Assembly: GCF_030291135.1 (NCBI RefSeq)
Contig: NZ_CP127409.1
Span: 248,001-312,000 of the forward strand
DNA length: 64,000 nucleotides
Source: Rhodanobacter thiooxydans
GTDB taxonomy: Bacteria; Pseudomonadota; Gammaproteobacteria; Xanthomonadales; Rhodanobacteraceae
Reading direction: 5' to 3'
Made by a program: the position numbers and the translations under genes
The notes under the pieces: model-generated
Databases searched by the model: none
Told to the model about the DNA's origin: nothing
The model's input: the letters and a program-made list of their open reading frames with translations, nothing else
Shown: one piece after another, positions 1-9,580 of the stretch
Numbering within the stretch: position 1 is the first letter of the stretch
Layout: the number at the start of each line of letters is the position of its first letter

Positions 1-249
1 GGGCCGCTCTTCCGGATCGTGGCCCCGCGCACTGGCTCGGGGATAGCGCGCCCGGCTCGTGCCACCCGGCGAACGGGGCAGCTTCAGTACCCCGGATGAT
101 TCCCGAGGTTTCGGCCGGTCTGTTTCGCAGGTGGACTCACTACAAACCATCAGTCAATCCACAACCATCCATCGTGAATCCGTGAATCAAGTCCCGCTGC
201 ATCGGCCTATGGTTCCGCAACGGACCGGGGGATCCACCTGGAGGCTTAT

Positions 250-762
250 ATGAAACACACGATCATTGCTTCAATCGTCGCGCTCGGTCTGGCCTGCGCC
301 AGCGGCGGCAGCATCGCCCAGGACCAGTCGCGAACGGCCAGCTTGCAGAACATCATGGTCACCGCGCCAGCGGGCCAATACGAGACCTACACGGTCGACC
401 TGAACACGGGCTTCGGGTTGAAGGTGCTCGTCGGCAACAGGCATGGGCAGTACATGGAAGCACGGCGTGCGACGGAGAGCCTGGAAGGCCTGCGCAAGCA
501 GGGCATGGCCCAGTCGCCTTTCGTCAATGTGGCCATCGACAACTCACCTGGCGAAAGCCACGCCTGGAAAATTTTGTTGTCCGACCGTGCACGGCGGACG
601 CTGGCCATCGTCGACGTGTATTGCAAGCACTTCGTCAGGAATGATGGCAAACAGTGCCGGCTGGTTCCCCGGCCGGTTTCGGGGAGTTCGGACAACCAGC
701 TGGCGGCATCGACCGAGACAAGGGGCGCATCACTTGCCGAGGTACAGGCAGGTTCTCGCTAA
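250..762 (+). CDS. hypothetical exported protein
   Basis: I do not recognise this 170-residue protein. Residues 1-23 form a Sec signal peptide (charged MKH start, hydrophobic core, Ala-x-Ala-type end before QDQS), so it should act in the periplasm or outside the cell. The mature part is hydrophilic, has one late cysteine and no obvious catalytic motif. The start is supported by a GGAGG Shine-Dalgarno about 6 nt before the ATG. It stands alone, converging on mnmG, with about 250 nt of non-coding sequence upstream. The existence of the gene is fairly safe; the function is unknown. Confidence 0.6.
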   Translation: MKHTIIASIVALGLACASGGSIAQDQSRTASLQNIMVTAPAGQYETYTVDLNTGFGLKVLVGNRHGQYMEARRATESLEGLRKQGMAQSPFVNVAIDNSPGESHAWKILLSDRARRTLAIVDVYCKHFVRNDGKQCRLVPRPVSGSSDNQLAASTETRGASLAEVQAGSR

Positions 763-851
763 GCCTGATGCATCGTGCTGGCCGGATGCCTGCGCGGCGC
801 GCTGGTGATCGCCTGCCGAGGGCAGGTTTGCTTTTCCGTGCGGTGACGGGA

Positions 852-885
852 CAAGGGCTGGCGCCGCCATGGCGCCTGCCCCTTG
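852..885. terminator. hairpin between convergent genes
   Basis: An inverted repeat (CAAGGG...GGCGCC, 5-nt loop, GGCGCC...CCCTTG) lies in the 204-nt gap between the converging exported-protein gene and mnmG. It has no T-tract on either side, so it is only a candidate bidirectional terminator. Confidence 0.35.
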
Positions 886-966
886 CGTCGGGGCGTGCGC
901 GGCAACTCGCAGGGAAGGAAGTGGCCCGGATGTGCGCGGCGGATGAGCGGAAGCAGGAGAGGTCGA

Positions 967-2841
967 TCAAGCGACGCGGCGCTTCAGGTGCACCAGCAGC
1001 AGCGAGATCGCGGCTGGGGTGACGCCGCTGACGCGCGCGGCCTGGCCGATGGTGGCCGGCAACGAACGCTTCAGCTTCAGCAGCACCTCGGCCGACAACC
1101 CGCGCACCTTGTCGTAGTCGAAGCCGGCGGGGATCGCGGTGTGCTCGTGGCGACGCTGGCGCTCGATCTCCTCGCGCTGGCGCTCGAGGTAGCCGGCGTA
1201 CTTCACCTGAACTTCGACCTGCGCGGCGACGTCGTCGCGCTCCACCGCTGGCCCGAGTTCGGGCACGCCGGCAAGCGTCGCGTAATCGAGTTCGGGCCGG
1301 CGCAACAGGTCGATGGCGCTGGTTTCGCGGCTGACCACGATGCCCAGCTGGCGTTCGACCGCGGCACCACGGGTGTTCCCCGGAGTCACCCACAGCGTGC
1401 CCAGGCGCTGCAGCTCGCGCTCGACCGCGTCGCGCTTGGCACGCAGCGCGTCGAAGCGCGCCGGCGGCACCACGCCCAGCTCGAAACCCTGTTCGGTGAG
1501 GCGCAGGTCGGCGTTGTCCTCGCGCAGGTGCAGCCGGTATTCGGCGCGCGAGGTGAACATGCGGTACGGCTCGATGGTGCCGTTGCTGGTGAGGTCGTCG
1601 ATCAGCACGCCGAGGTAGGCCTCGTCGCGGCGCGGGTACCACGGCGCCTTGCCCTGCACCGCGAGCGCGGCGTTGAGACCGGCAAGCAGGCCCTGCGCGG
1701 CGGCTTCCTCGTAGCCGGTGGTGCCGTTGATCTGGCCGGCGAAATACAGGCCGGGGATCGCCTTCGTCTCCAGCCACGGCTGGAGTCCGCGCGGGTCGAA
1801 GTAGTCGTACTCGATCGCGTAGCCGGGGCGGGTGATGTGCGCGTGCTCGAAACCCTTGATCGACTGCACCAGCGCCAGCTGCACGTCGTACGGCAGCGAG
1901 GTGGAGATGCCATTCGGGTAGATCTCGAACGTATCCAGCCCTTCCGGCTCGATGAAGATCTGGTGTGAGGACTTCTCCGCGAAGCGCACCACCTTGTCCT
2001 CGATCGACGGGCAGTAGCGCGGGCCGACGCCCTCGATCTGGCCGGTGTACAGCGGCGAGCGATCCAGCGCGCCGCGGATGATCTCGTGCGTGCGCTCGGC
2101 GGTATGCGTGATCCAGCAGCTGACCTGGCGCGGATGCTCGTCGCGCGAACCGAGATAGGAGAACACCGGCGCCGGCGCGTCACCGGGCTGCTCTTCCAGG
2201 CCGCTGAAATCGATGCTGCGTCGGTCGATGCGTGGCGGCGTGCCGGTCTTCAGGCGGTCGGCGGCGACCGGCAGCTCGCGCAGCCTTTGCGCCAGCGTGC
2301 TGGCCGGCGGGTCGCCGGCGCGGCCACCGGCGTACTGCGCCTGGCCGATGTGGATCTTGCCGGCGAGGAAGGTGCCGGCGGTGAGCACGACGCTGTGCGC
2401 GCCGAAGGTGAGCCCCATCTGGGTGACCACGCCGCAGACGCGGCCGCCCTCGATGAGCAGGTCGTCCACCGCCTGCTGGAACAGTTCCAGGTTCGGCTGC
2501 GTCTCCACCATCCGGCGGATCGCCGCCTTGTACAGCGCGCGGTCGGCCTGGCAGCGGGTGGCACGCACGGCTGGGCCCTTCGACGCGTTCAGCGTGCGCC
2601 ACTGGATGCCGGCGCGGTCAGCCGCGTGCGCCATCGCGCCGCCCAGCGCGTCGATCTCCTTCACCAGGTGGCCCTTGCCGATGCCGCCGATGGCGGGATT
2701 GCAGCTCATCTGGCCGATCGTCTCGATGCTGTGGCTGAGCAGCAGGGTGCGTGCACCGGTGCGCGCGGCGGCCAGCGCGGCTTCGGTGCCGGCGTGGCCG
2801 CCGCCGATCACGATGACGTCGTAGTGGGTCGGGTGGCGCAT
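967..2841 (-). CDS. mnmG: tRNA uridine-5-carboxymethylaminomethyl synthesis enzyme MnmG
   Basis: MnmG (GidA) is the FAD-dependent subunit that works with MnmE to make the cmnm5/nm5 modification on the wobble uridine of certain tRNAs. At 624 residues it matches the family length (about 630). An N-terminal dinucleotide-binding motif [10 protein letters not shown] is visible, as are the family signatures [14 protein letters not shown] and [16 protein letters not shown]. An ATG 21 nt further upstream is possible, but the start at 2841 follows an AGGTC Shine-Dalgarno and puts the FAD motif where the family has it. mnmE is not in this window. Confidence 0.96.
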   Translation of the reverse strand: MRHPTHYDVIVIGGGHAGTEAALAAARTGARTLLLSHSIETIGQMSCNPAIGGIGKGHLVKEIDALGGAMAHAADRAGIQWRTLNASKGPAVRATRCQADRALYKAAIRRMVETQPNLELFQQAVDDLLIEGGRVCGVVTQMGLTFGAHSVVLTAGTFLAGKIHIGQAQYAGGRAGDPPASTLAQRLRELPVAADRLKTGTPPRIDRRSIDFSGLEEQPGDAPAPVFSYLGSRDEHPRQVSCWITHTAERTHEIIRGALDRSPLYTGQIEGVGPRYCPSIEDKVVRFAEKSSHQIFIEPEGLDTFEIYPNGISTSLPYDVQLALVQSIKGFEHAHITRPGYAIEYDYFDPRGLQPWLETKAIPGLYFAGQINGTTGYEEAAAQGLLAGLNAALAVQGKAPWYPRRDEAYLGVLIDDLTSNGTIEPYRMFTSRAEYRLHLREDNADLRLTEQGFELGVVPPARFDALRAKRDAVERELQRLGTLWVTPGNTRGAAVERQLGIVVSRETSAIDLLRRPELDYATLAGVPELGPAVERDDVAAQVEVQVKYAGYLERQREEIERQRRHEHTAIPAGFDYDKVRGLSAEVLLKLKRSLPATIGQAARVSGVTPAAISLLLVHLKRRVA

Positions 2842-3037
2842 CAAACTGACCTGAGCGTGCAAAAAGTGACGAAACGGGGCGCCATGGTAACGCCAGCAAC
2901 GGCTTGCGAGTCGCCAGGGACGGCTGGCACATTTCCTGCTTACGGAGAACCAGCACTTTCAGGGGCAGACGCTGCGCGACCACGCGCGCCGAGATCGGAC
3001 GGACAGGGGTTCGATCGCGTACCAGGAAAGGAAGCAA

Positions 3038-3067
3038 GACGGCACCCCTCGGGGTGCCGTCGTCTTT
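3038..3067 (+). terminator. rho-independent terminator with no evident upstream gene
   Basis: GACGGCACCCC, a TC loop, GGGGTGCCGTC and then GTCTTTT form an 11-bp stem followed by a short T-tract on the plus strand. No plus-strand gene precedes it: mnmG runs the other way and starts at 2841. The hairpin therefore either ends an unannotated transcript between about 2850 and 3060, or it is a relic. Confidence 0.55.
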
Positions 3068-3101
3068 TGCGCGGCCGAAAAGTCTGTCAGGGCCCACAAA
3101 G

Positions 3102-3137
3102 ACAAGGCCCCGCGGCTTGGCGGCCGCGGGGCCTTGT
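3102..3137. terminator. strong GC-rich hairpin
   Basis: ACAAGGCCCCGCGGC and GCCGCGGGGCCTTGT make a perfect 15-bp stem around a 6-nt loop. There is no clean T-tract. It is the second hairpin in the 600-nt gene-free stretch between mnmG and the 61-codon gene. The rest of that stretch (2842-3439) holds only the regulatory sites listed separately. Confidence 0.45.
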
Positions 3138-3328
3138 GCTGTTAGATCTGACGCCCGGCGGTCTCAGGAACAGGGGGAATCCAGGATGACCGTATTGCCG
3201 GGCGCCAGAAACCGGAAATCTGCTGGCGCGAACCACGGTCGTTGCCGTGGAACGTGGGTCGATATTCGCCGCAAATGCGTGAACAAGGGGTGACTGAAAA
3301 GGGATTTTGTGTCCGATCGCGGCAGCAG

Positions 3329-3344
3329 CTGACGTGCTGCGTCA
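3329..3344 (+). promoter_or_regulatory. dyad upstream of sigma-54 promoter (candidate activator site)
   Basis: CTGACG and CGTCAG flank a 5-nt spacer, centred about 80 nt before the predicted transcription start. Enhancer-binding proteins of sigma-54 promoters usually bind at such distances. The cognate activator cannot be named from the sequence. Confidence 0.35.
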
Positions 3345-3372
3345 GTCGTGTGATTACGGGCACGAATCGAGC

Positions 3373-3386
3373 GTGATCCAGATCAC
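3373..3386 (+). promoter_or_regulatory. CRP/Clp-like palindrome
   Basis: GTGATCCAGATCAC matches the core of the CRP-family site (GTGA-N6-TCAC) without mismatch. It ends only 3 nt before the -24 element of the sigma-54 promoter, so a bound CRP-family protein (Clp in Xanthomonads) would probably hinder or modulate sigma-54 polymerase. Confidence 0.5.
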
Positions 3387-3389
3387 GTG

Positions 3390-3405
3390 TGGCACGGCGG
3401 TTGCT
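3390..3405 (+). promoter_or_regulatory. sigma-54 (RpoN) promoter
   Basis: TGGCACGGCGGTTGCT fits the -24/-12 consensus TGGCACG-N4-TTGCW at every specified base, with the diagnostic 10 bp between the GG and GC doublets. The predicted start is near 3416, about 24 nt before the ATG of the 61-codon gene. Confidence 0.75.
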
Positions 3406-3439
3406 TCTCCCCAAGTCACCAACTACTGAGGGATGCGCC

Positions 3440-3625
3440 ATGGACACGAGCTTCGATTTCCAACCGGTTTATCCGCATCACGACCTGCTGGTCGAACTCG
3501 GCCGGGTCGAGATGGCCATCGACGGTTTGAGCGACCGCGAAGACAGCGAGCGCGATGCGCTGCAGCCGAGCCTGGAGTCGCGCATGCAGAGCCTGCTCGA
3601 TGCGCTCGATCATCTGGCCGTCTGA
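3440..3625 (+). CDS. small hypothetical protein under sigma-54 control
   Basis: A 61-residue acidic, probably helical protein (start MDTSFDFQPVYPHH, several E/D/L-rich turns near the end). There is no signal peptide, membrane segment or cysteine. The ATG at 3440 follows a GAGGG Shine-Dalgarno 7-8 nt upstream; an upstream in-frame ATG would lie on top of the sigma-54 promoter and is unlikely. It is monocistronic and converges on pepN. I do not recognise the family. The elaborate promoter (candidate activator dyad, CRP-like box, perfect -24/-12) is the main evidence that it is real and conditionally expressed, for example under nitrogen, motility or surface signals. Confidence 0.65.
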   Translation: MDTSFDFQPVYPHHDLLVELGRVEMAIDGLSDREDSERDALQPSLESRMQSLLDALDHLAV

Positions 3626-3711
3626 ATGAAGCATCCCGCCCGCGTGCGTGGTGGCACCGCCACGCATGCCAGGGCGACTGCGCGGGCCAGGCTTGCTGCC
3701 GCCGCGTTCGA

Positions 3712-6363
3712 TCAGTGATTCAGCACACTGTCGATGATCTCGGCCAGGTTGCGGGAAAGCCCGCGATGACCGGCCAGTTCCACGATCGCCGCATGCGCGG
3801 CCTCGCGCCGTAGCGGCTCCAGCCGCTGCCAGCCATTGAATGCCGTGGCCAGCCGCGCTGCAACCTGCGGGTTCAGCCCATCCAGCGCCACCAGCCGTTC
3901 GGCCAGCAACCGGTAGCCGGCGCCGTCGGTACGGTGGAAGCCGCTCGGGTTGTTGCGCACGAACGCACCCAGCAGCGACTGCACCCGGTTCGGGTTCTTC
4001 AGCGTGAATGCGGCGTCGCGCTCCAGCTCGCGTACGCGAGCCAGTGCCGGTTTGCCCGGCAGCTGCGCCTGCACCGCAAACCACTTGTCCAGCGCCAGCG
4101 CATTGCCGGCGTGGCGTTCGCGATAATCGCGCAGTGCCGCGGCAGCCTGCGGGGCGTCGTGGCGCACCAGCACGGACAGCGCGGCGAGGCGGTCGGTCAT
4201 TCCGGGTGCGTCGCGATACTGCGCGGCCGCCAGTTCGCAGGCGCCATCGTGGTCGAGCAGCGCCAGCAGCTCCAGCACGCGGCGCTTGAGCCGGCGACGC
4301 GCCTGGCTGAGTGCGTCGAGTTCGATCGTGGCGTGAGCAACCAGCGCCGCGTAACGCTGGCGCAGGGCGGTGGCGCCGAGCCGTTGCGCCAGCCGCTGCT
4401 GCAGGGTCTGGCGCAGGCGGTGGATGCGCTGCGGATCGATCGCGCTTTCGCGCTCGGCCAGTTCGACCTCGCCCGGTGGTGTCAGCAGGTCGGCCAGCAG
4501 GGCATCGTCGAGGGCCGCGCTGTCGAACAGTTTGGCCAGCGCATCGCACCAGGCCTGCAGGGCGGTACCGACGGTACCGTCGCGCAGGTCCTCGTAGGCG
4601 CGTGCGGCCAGCTGCTGGCCGGCTTCCCAGCGGTTGAAACCATCGGCGTCGTGGCCCAGCAGCAGGGCCAGCTCGTCCGGCGTGTAATCGCATTCCAGGA
4701 TCACCGGCGCGGAGAACCCGCGCAGCAGCGACGGTACCGGCACTGTGGCGACGTTGGTGAAGACGAAGCTCTGCTCGGCGCGGTCGAGCACCACCACCTG
4801 TTCGGTGGCGGGTCTGGACGTCTGGCCGTCCATATGTAGCGGCAGCATGTCGCCGCGCTGGGTGAACAGTGCCAGCTTGACCGGGATCGGCAGCGGCGGC
4901 CGGGCCTCGGTCGCGGCGGCGCCGGCCATGTGCTGGGCCAGCGTCAGCGTATAGGTGTGGGCGGCCGCGTCGTAGCGGCCCTGCGCCTTCAGTCGCGGCG
5001 TGCCGGCCTGGGCGTACCAGGCGAGATAGGGCGAGAGGTCGGTGTCGTTCGCCTCGCCCAGCGCGGCGAGGAAATCCTCCAGCGTGGCGGCGCGACCGTC
5101 GTTGCGTGCGAAGTAGCGGTCCATGCCGCGGCGGAAGCCGTCGCGACCCAGCGCGCCGGCCAGCATGCGCACCAGCTCGGCACCCTTCTCGTACACCGTG
5201 GCGGTGTAGAAGTTGTTGATCTCGCTGTACTGCGCCGGGCGCACCGGATGCGCCAGCGGGCCGGCGTCCTCGGGGAACTGGGCGCGACGCAGCAGGGCGA
5301 CGTCCTCGATGCGCTTCAGCGGTGCCGAGTTCATGTCGGCCGAGAAGCTCTGCTCGCGAAACACGGTCAGCCCTTCCTTCAGCGACAGCTGGAACCAGTC
5401 GCGGCAGGTGACGCGGTTGCCGCTCCAGTTGTGGAAGTACTCGTGCGCCACCACCGCCTCGACGTGGCGGTACTCCTCGTCGGTGGTCGAGTCCGGCGCG
5501 GCCAGCAGGCACTTCGCGTTGAAGATGTTGAGGCCCTTGTTCTCCATCGCGCCCATGTTGAAGTCATGGGTGGCGACCACGTGGAACACATCCAGGTCGT
5601 AGTTGCGGCCGTAGGCCTGCTCGTCCCAGCGCATCGCGCGTTCCAGCGCATCCATCGCGTAGTGGCAGCGGTCGATCGCGTCGGCTTCGGCCCAGATCTT
5701 CAGTTGCACGGCGCGGCCGTCGGCGGTGACGTAGTCGCGTTCGATCTTTTCCAGATGGCCGGCGACCAGGGCAAACAGGTAGCTCGGCTTCGGATGTGGG
5801 TCGACGAAGCGCGCCCAGTGTCGGCCGCCTTCCAGTTCGCCAGCGCCATCCGGGTCGCCGCCGGCCAGCAGCACCGGGAAGCGCGCGCGGTCGGCGCGCA
5901 GGGTAACCGTGTAGCGGGACAGCACGTCGGGCCGGTCGGGGAAGAAAGTGATGTGGCGGAAACCCTCGGCCTCGCACTGGGTCAGCAGGAAGCCGCTCTC
6001 GCGCGGGCCGGACAGGTACAGGCCTTCCAGCGCGGTGTTCGCCGCCGGGCGCAGCCGCACGCGGGTCTCCAGCACGCTGCCGTCGTGGGCGCCGTCCACT
6101 TCCAGCACGTTGCCGGTGTAGCGATAGGCCGTGGCGGGCAGTTGTTCGCCGTCCAGCTTGATCGACAGCAGCTGCAGGTTCTCGCCGTCCAGCCGCAGCG
6201 GCGCGTCCTGCGCGGGGTCGCGCCGCAGCAGCAGGCGCGCGGACAACTCGCTGGCGTCGATGCCGAGGTCGAAATCCAGCTCGACCGTCTCGACCCGCCA
6301 GGCGGGCGCACGGTAGTCGCTGAGGCGGATCGACGCTGAAGCTTGTTGCGGAAGTGCGTGCAT
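3712..6363 (-). CDS. pepN: aminopeptidase N (M1 family)
   Basis: A zinc aminopeptidase that removes N-terminal residues from peptides in the cytoplasm. The 883-residue length matches gammaproteobacterial PepN (about 870-890). The M1 signatures are intact: the substrate-binding GAMENKG motif, and the zinc site HEYFHNW followed by the distal Glu in [10 protein letters not shown]. The start (MHALPQQ) precedes the usual N-terminal beta-domain opening ([17 protein letters not shown]) by about 17 residues. It has no signal peptide. It is divergent from the aldose epimerase gene with about 70 nt between the starts. Confidence 0.96.
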   Translation of the reverse strand: MHALPQQASASIRLSDYRAPAWRVETVELDFDLGIDASELSARLLLRRDPAQDAPLRLDGENLQLLSIKLDGEQLPATAYRYTGNVLEVDGAHDGSVLETRVRLRPAANTALEGLYLSGPRESGFLLTQCEAEGFRHITFFPDRPDVLSRYTVTLRADRARFPVLLAGGDPDGAGELEGGRHWARFVDPHPKPSYLFALVAGHLEKIERDYVTADGRAVQLKIWAEADAIDRCHYAMDALERAMRWDEQAYGRNYDLDVFHVVATHDFNMGAMENKGLNIFNAKCLLAAPDSTTDEEYRHVEAVVAHEYFHNWSGNRVTCRDWFQLSLKEGLTVFREQSFSADMNSAPLKRIEDVALLRRAQFPEDAGPLAHPVRPAQYSEINNFYTATVYEKGAELVRMLAGALGRDGFRRGMDRYFARNDGRAATLEDFLAALGEANDTDLSPYLAWYAQAGTPRLKAQGRYDAAAHTYTLTLAQHMAGAAATEARPPLPIPVKLALFTQRGDMLPLHMDGQTSRPATEQVVVLDRAEQSFVFTNVATVPVPSLLRGFSAPVILECDYTPDELALLLGHDADGFNRWEAGQQLAARAYEDLRDGTVGTALQAWCDALAKLFDSAALDDALLADLLTPPGEVELAERESAIDPQRIHRLRQTLQQRLAQRLGATALRQRYAALVAHATIELDALSQARRRLKRRVLELLALLDHDGACELAAAQYRDAPGMTDRLAALSVLVRHDAPQAAAALRDYRERHAGNALALDKWFAVQAQLPGKPALARVRELERDAAFTLKNPNRVQSLLGAFVRNNPSGFHRTDGAGYRLLAERLVALDGLNPQVAARLATAFNGWQRLEPLRREAAHAAIVELAGHRGLSRNLAEIIDSVLNH

Positions 6364-6431
6364 GGGAGAACGGCAACGGGAATGGGGACTGCTCAGGTTA
6401 ACATGGGGTGTTTCAACGGCAGGAGAACCCC

Positions 6432-7433
6432 GTGAATGCGACGCGATATGCCGCCGAGCGCAGCCGTCTCGGCGGTCAGGAAATCGTGGTGCTGGCCGAT
6501 GCCGGTGGCGGTCGGCGTATCCGCATCGCGCGGCATGGTGCGGCCCTGCTCGGCTTCGAGGTGGTCTTCGCCGGCGCCACGCGCGATCTCGCCGATGGCT
6601 ACCGCGACGCGGCCGAAGTGCCCGCGCGTCTCGGCTCGCGCTTCGCGATCATGGTGCCGTTCGCCGGGCGGATCGCCGATGCGCGCTACCGCTTCGACGG
6701 CCAGCCGCAGGACTTGCAGCCCGGCGTCGTCGGCGCCGCGCGCGCCAGCCGGCACGGTTTCGTGCGCGACGTGGACTTCGACATCGCAGCCTTGAGCGCC
6801 GACGACAGCGGCGCGCAAGTCACCCTGACCACTTCCGCGATCCGTCCGCAGCCGGGCTATCCGCATGCGATCGACCTCGCCGTGACGTACACCCTGGACG
6901 TCGGCGGCCTCACCCTGGAAGCACGCATGCGCAACGTCGGCGACAGCGCGGCGCCGTGTTTCTTCGGCTGGCATCCGTACTTCCGCGTGACCGATGGCGA
7001 GATCGACGACTGGCAGCTGCAGATTCCCGCGCAGACCCTGATCCGCACCGGTGCCGACCTGATCGCGCTGGCCGGCGCGGAAGCCTACGTGACGCTGGAC
7101 GATGCGCCGGCGCTGGATTTCCGCGAGCCGCGGCGGATCGGCGACAGCATCATCGACCAGGGCTACACCGACCTTGACGCCGACGCCGACGGCCGCATCC
7201 GCACCCGCCTGCGCGACCCGGCCAGCGGCTTCGCCATCGCGGTGTGGCAGGAGCACGGCGTGATGCACGCGTTCACCGCCGACACGGTGAGCCGCGATGC
7301 GCGCCGCGCGGTGGCGCTGGAGCCGATGGAGTGCATGGCCGACGCGTTCAACCGGCCCGAATGCGCCGCGGCGATCCGGCTCGAACCCGGCGCCGAGCGC
7401 CGTTTCCGTTGTGGCGTGGAGATCGAGCCGTGA
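6432..7433 (+). CDS. aldose 1-epimerase family protein
   Basis: A 333-residue galactose-mutarotase-fold protein that probably interconverts alpha and beta anomers of an aldose or acts on a related sugar. It shows the conserved GWHPYF segment and the late EPMECMADAFN segment typical of this family. The start is a GTG at 6432 with AGGAG 6 nt upstream; a longer ATG reading would hide that Shine-Dalgarno inside the gene. Its stop codon shares one base with the next gene's ATG (TGATG), so the two are translationally coupled. The substrate is not known. Confidence 0.85.
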   Translation: MNATRYAAERSRLGGQEIVVLADAGGGRRIRIARHGAALLGFEVVFAGATRDLADGYRDAAEVPARLGSRFAIMVPFAGRIADARYRFDGQPQDLQPGVVGAARASRHGFVRDVDFDIAALSADDSGAQVTLTTSAIRPQPGYPHAIDLAVTYTLDVGGLTLEARMRNVGDSAAPCFFGWHPYFRVTDGEIDDWQLQIPAQTLIRTGADLIALAGAEAYVTLDDAPALDFREPRRIGDSIIDQGYTDLDADADGRIRTRLRDPASGFAIAVWQEHGVMHAFTADTVSRDARRAVALEPMECMADAFNRPECAAAIRLEPGAERRFRCGVEIEP

Positions 7434-8380
7434 TGGATGCCTTGCCCAGCTTCGATGACATCCGCGACGCCGCCGCGCGCATCGCGCCGTACGCGAACGT
7501 CACGCCGGTGCTGCGCAGTGCGGCGCTGGACGCCTTGAGCGGCGCCGAGCTGCACTTCAAGTGCGAGAACCTGCAGCGCGGCGGCGCGTTCAAGTTCCGC
7601 GGCGCCTGCAATGCGGTGTGGTCGCTCGGCGACGAACAGGCGGCGCGCGGCGTGGTCACCCATTCTTCCGGCAACCACGGCAACGCGCTGGCGCTGGCCG
7701 CCGCCACCCGCGGCATTGCTGCGCACGTGGTGGTGCCGGAAGGCGCGGTACGCGCCAAGCTCGAAGCGATCGAGCGCGCTGGCGCGGTGCTGCATCGCTG
7801 CGTGCCGACCCAGGCCGCGCGCGAGGCGATGTGCGCCGAGGTGCAGCACGCCACCGGCGCCGAGCTGGTGCACCCGTATGCGGACACCCGGGTGATGGCC
7901 GGCCAGGGCACGCTCGCGCTGGAGCTGCTGCGGCAGGTGCCGGAGCTGGATGCGCTGATCACCCCGGTGGGCGGTGGCGGCCTGGCCAGCGGCGTGGCGA
8001 TCGCCGCGCACGGCATCGATCCGGCCTTGACCCTGTTCGGCGCCGAGCCGCTCGGTGCCGACGACGCGGCGCGCTCGCTGGCGCACGGCACGCGGATCAC
8101 CACGGTGGTGCCGGACACGGTTTGCGACGGCCTGCGCGCGCTGGTCGGCGAACGTAACCTCGATGCGCTGCGCATGCATCGCGTCGAAGTGATCACGGTC
8201 AGCGACGCGGAGACCATCGCGGCGATGCAGCTGTTGTGGTCGGAGCTGAAGCAGGTGGTGGAAGTGTCCAGCGCCACCGTGCTGGCGGCGATCCTCAAAC
8301 AGCCTCAGCGCTTCGCCGGCCGGCGCGTCGGCGTGGTGTTGACCGGCGGCAACGTGGATCTGCAGACGTTGCCCTGGTAG
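7433..8380 (+). CDS. PLP-dependent threonine/serine dehydratase-like enzyme
   Basis: A 315-residue fold-type II PLP enzyme. The lysine that should hold PLP sits in GGAFKFRGA near residue 45. The phosphate-binding glycine loop VGGGGLASG and the SSGNHGNALA segment are also present. It has no ACT domain, so it resembles the catabolic dehydratase/serine racemase branch rather than biosynthetic IlvA, which is encoded separately at 28752-30317. It could deaminate serine or threonine, racemise serine or act on hydroxyaspartate; the sequence alone does not decide. It is coupled to the epimerase gene by a 1-nt overlap. Confidence 0.85.
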   Translation: MDALPSFDDIRDAAARIAPYANVTPVLRSAALDALSGAELHFKCENLQRGGAFKFRGACNAVWSLGDEQAARGVVTHSSGNHGNALALAAATRGIAAHVVVPEGAVRAKLEAIERAGAVLHRCVPTQAAREAMCAEVQHATGAELVHPYADTRVMAGQGTLALELLRQVPELDALITPVGGGGLASGVAIAAHGIDPALTLFGAEPLGADDAARSLAHGTRITTVVPDTVCDGLRALVGERNLDALRMHRVEVITVSDAETIAAMQLLWSELKQVVEVSSATVLAAILKQPQRFAGRRVGVVLTGGNVDLQTLPW

Positions 8381-8393
8381 GCGCGAGGGCGGA

Positions 8394-9512
8394 TCAACCC
8401 GGCACGGATTCCACCGCCGCGCTGCCGCTGGCTGGCGCGTCGTCGTCGGGAGTAACGGCGGGCGCATGGCGCGCGAGGGCGTGCAGGTCCAGCTGTCCGA
8501 CCGGGATCGGCGTGTAGTCCGCGCCGAAGGCCACTTCGCCCGGCCGCCAGCCGGCAGGCTGGCGCACGGCGACCCAGAAACGTCTCAGCGCGGCCCAATG
8601 CAGCCCGACCAGGCCGTAGTTGTTGTCGGCGTCGACAAGCGGGTCGCCCACGCCGGTCGGCCGCGGCGGCTCGCCGTACAGCGCCGTGCCGAATAGCACG
8701 TCCCAGAACGAGAGGACCTGGCCGTAGTTGCAGTTGTGCAGCGTCGGCCGCTCGGGATCGACCAGCATGTGGTGCAGGCGATGGAATTTCGGGGCGACGA
8801 ACACGCGGTCGAACACGCGGCCGAAGCCCAGCCGCACGTTGGTGTGCGAGAAGTTCTGCACCAGTTCGCCGAGCAGCATCAGCCAGGCGAACTCGTCCGG
8901 GTCCACGCCGATCACCAGGCCCACCGTGGCCAGGATCATCGACTGGATGAAACCGTCCACCAGGCTGCCGCGGTCGTTGGTCCAGCAGCTCATCTGGCGC
9001 GTGCTGTGGTGCATGCTGTGCAGCGCCCACCACCACGGGATCGCGTGCTGGGTGCGGTGCATCCAGTAGTACACGAAGTCGTAGATCACGTAGTAGACGG
9101 CAAACAGCACGTAGGGATGCTGGTTGAACCACGGCACCCAGTGGGTCAGCGCCAGCGCCGAGCCGGTGCCCGGATCGACCGCATCACCGCCGCCGCCGAA
9201 CAGGTGGCTGAAGGGCATCAGCACCAGGTAGGTGAACAGCGGGAAGATGCCCAGCAGCATCAGCAGCGTGTAGTTGCGGTCGACCCGGGTCAGCCGGCGG
9301 TCGCTCCAGCGCTCGGCCGGAAACCAGGTCTCCAGCGGGCGGAAGACCAGGCCGATGATGCCCACCTGCAGCGCCGCGATCAGCAGCGCGGCGGCGATGT
9401 CGTCGGGGCTGCCGCTCAAGCCGTCCAGGTGCAGCGCATCCAGCAGCGGCACCACGGCATGTGCGCTCAGCCAGCTGACCCAGTGTGCCCACAGTTGGGG
9501 TAGATCGAACAT
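8394..9512 (-). CDS. sterol desaturase/fatty acid hydroxylase family membrane protein
   Basis: A 372-residue polytopic membrane protein with the di-iron histidine clusters of the fatty acid hydroxylase superfamily: HRTQH near residue 153, HSMHH shortly after, and a late HRLHH. Four or more hydrophobic segments lie between residues 40 and 230. Such enzymes hydroxylate or desaturate lipid chains, sterols or carotenoids; the substrate here is unknown. A second, different member of the superfamily is encoded at 61926-63212. It converges on the PLP-enzyme gene. Confidence 0.87.
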   Translation of the reverse strand: MFDLPQLWAHWVSWLSAHAVVPLLDALHLDGLSGSPDDIAAALLIAALQVGIIGLVFRPLETWFPAERWSDRRLTRVDRNYTLLMLLGIFPLFTYLVLMPFSHLFGGGGDAVDPGTGSALALTHWVPWFNQHPYVLFAVYYVIYDFVYYWMHRTQHAIPWWWALHSMHHSTRQMSCWTNDRGSLVDGFIQSMILATVGLVIGVDPDEFAWLMLLGELVQNFSHTNVRLGFGRVFDRVFVAPKFHRLHHMLVDPERPTLHNCNYGQVLSFWDVLFGTALYGEPPRPTGVGDPLVDADNNYGLVGLHWAALRRFWVAVRQPAGWRPGEVAFGADYTPIPVGQLDLHALARHAPAVTPDDDAPASGSAAVESVPG

Positions 9513-9580
9513 CGACGTTTCTTCGGTTTCGGCAGCTGCGCATCATATCGCTGCGCGAAAGCCCGCACGCTGAATGGCGC

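Noticed and set aside
4930-6339. Long plus-strand open frame of about 470 codons opposite pepN
   Set aside because: It is the antisense shadow of pepN. The protein is Val/Gln/Arg-rich with no motif, while the minus strand has intact M1 signatures.
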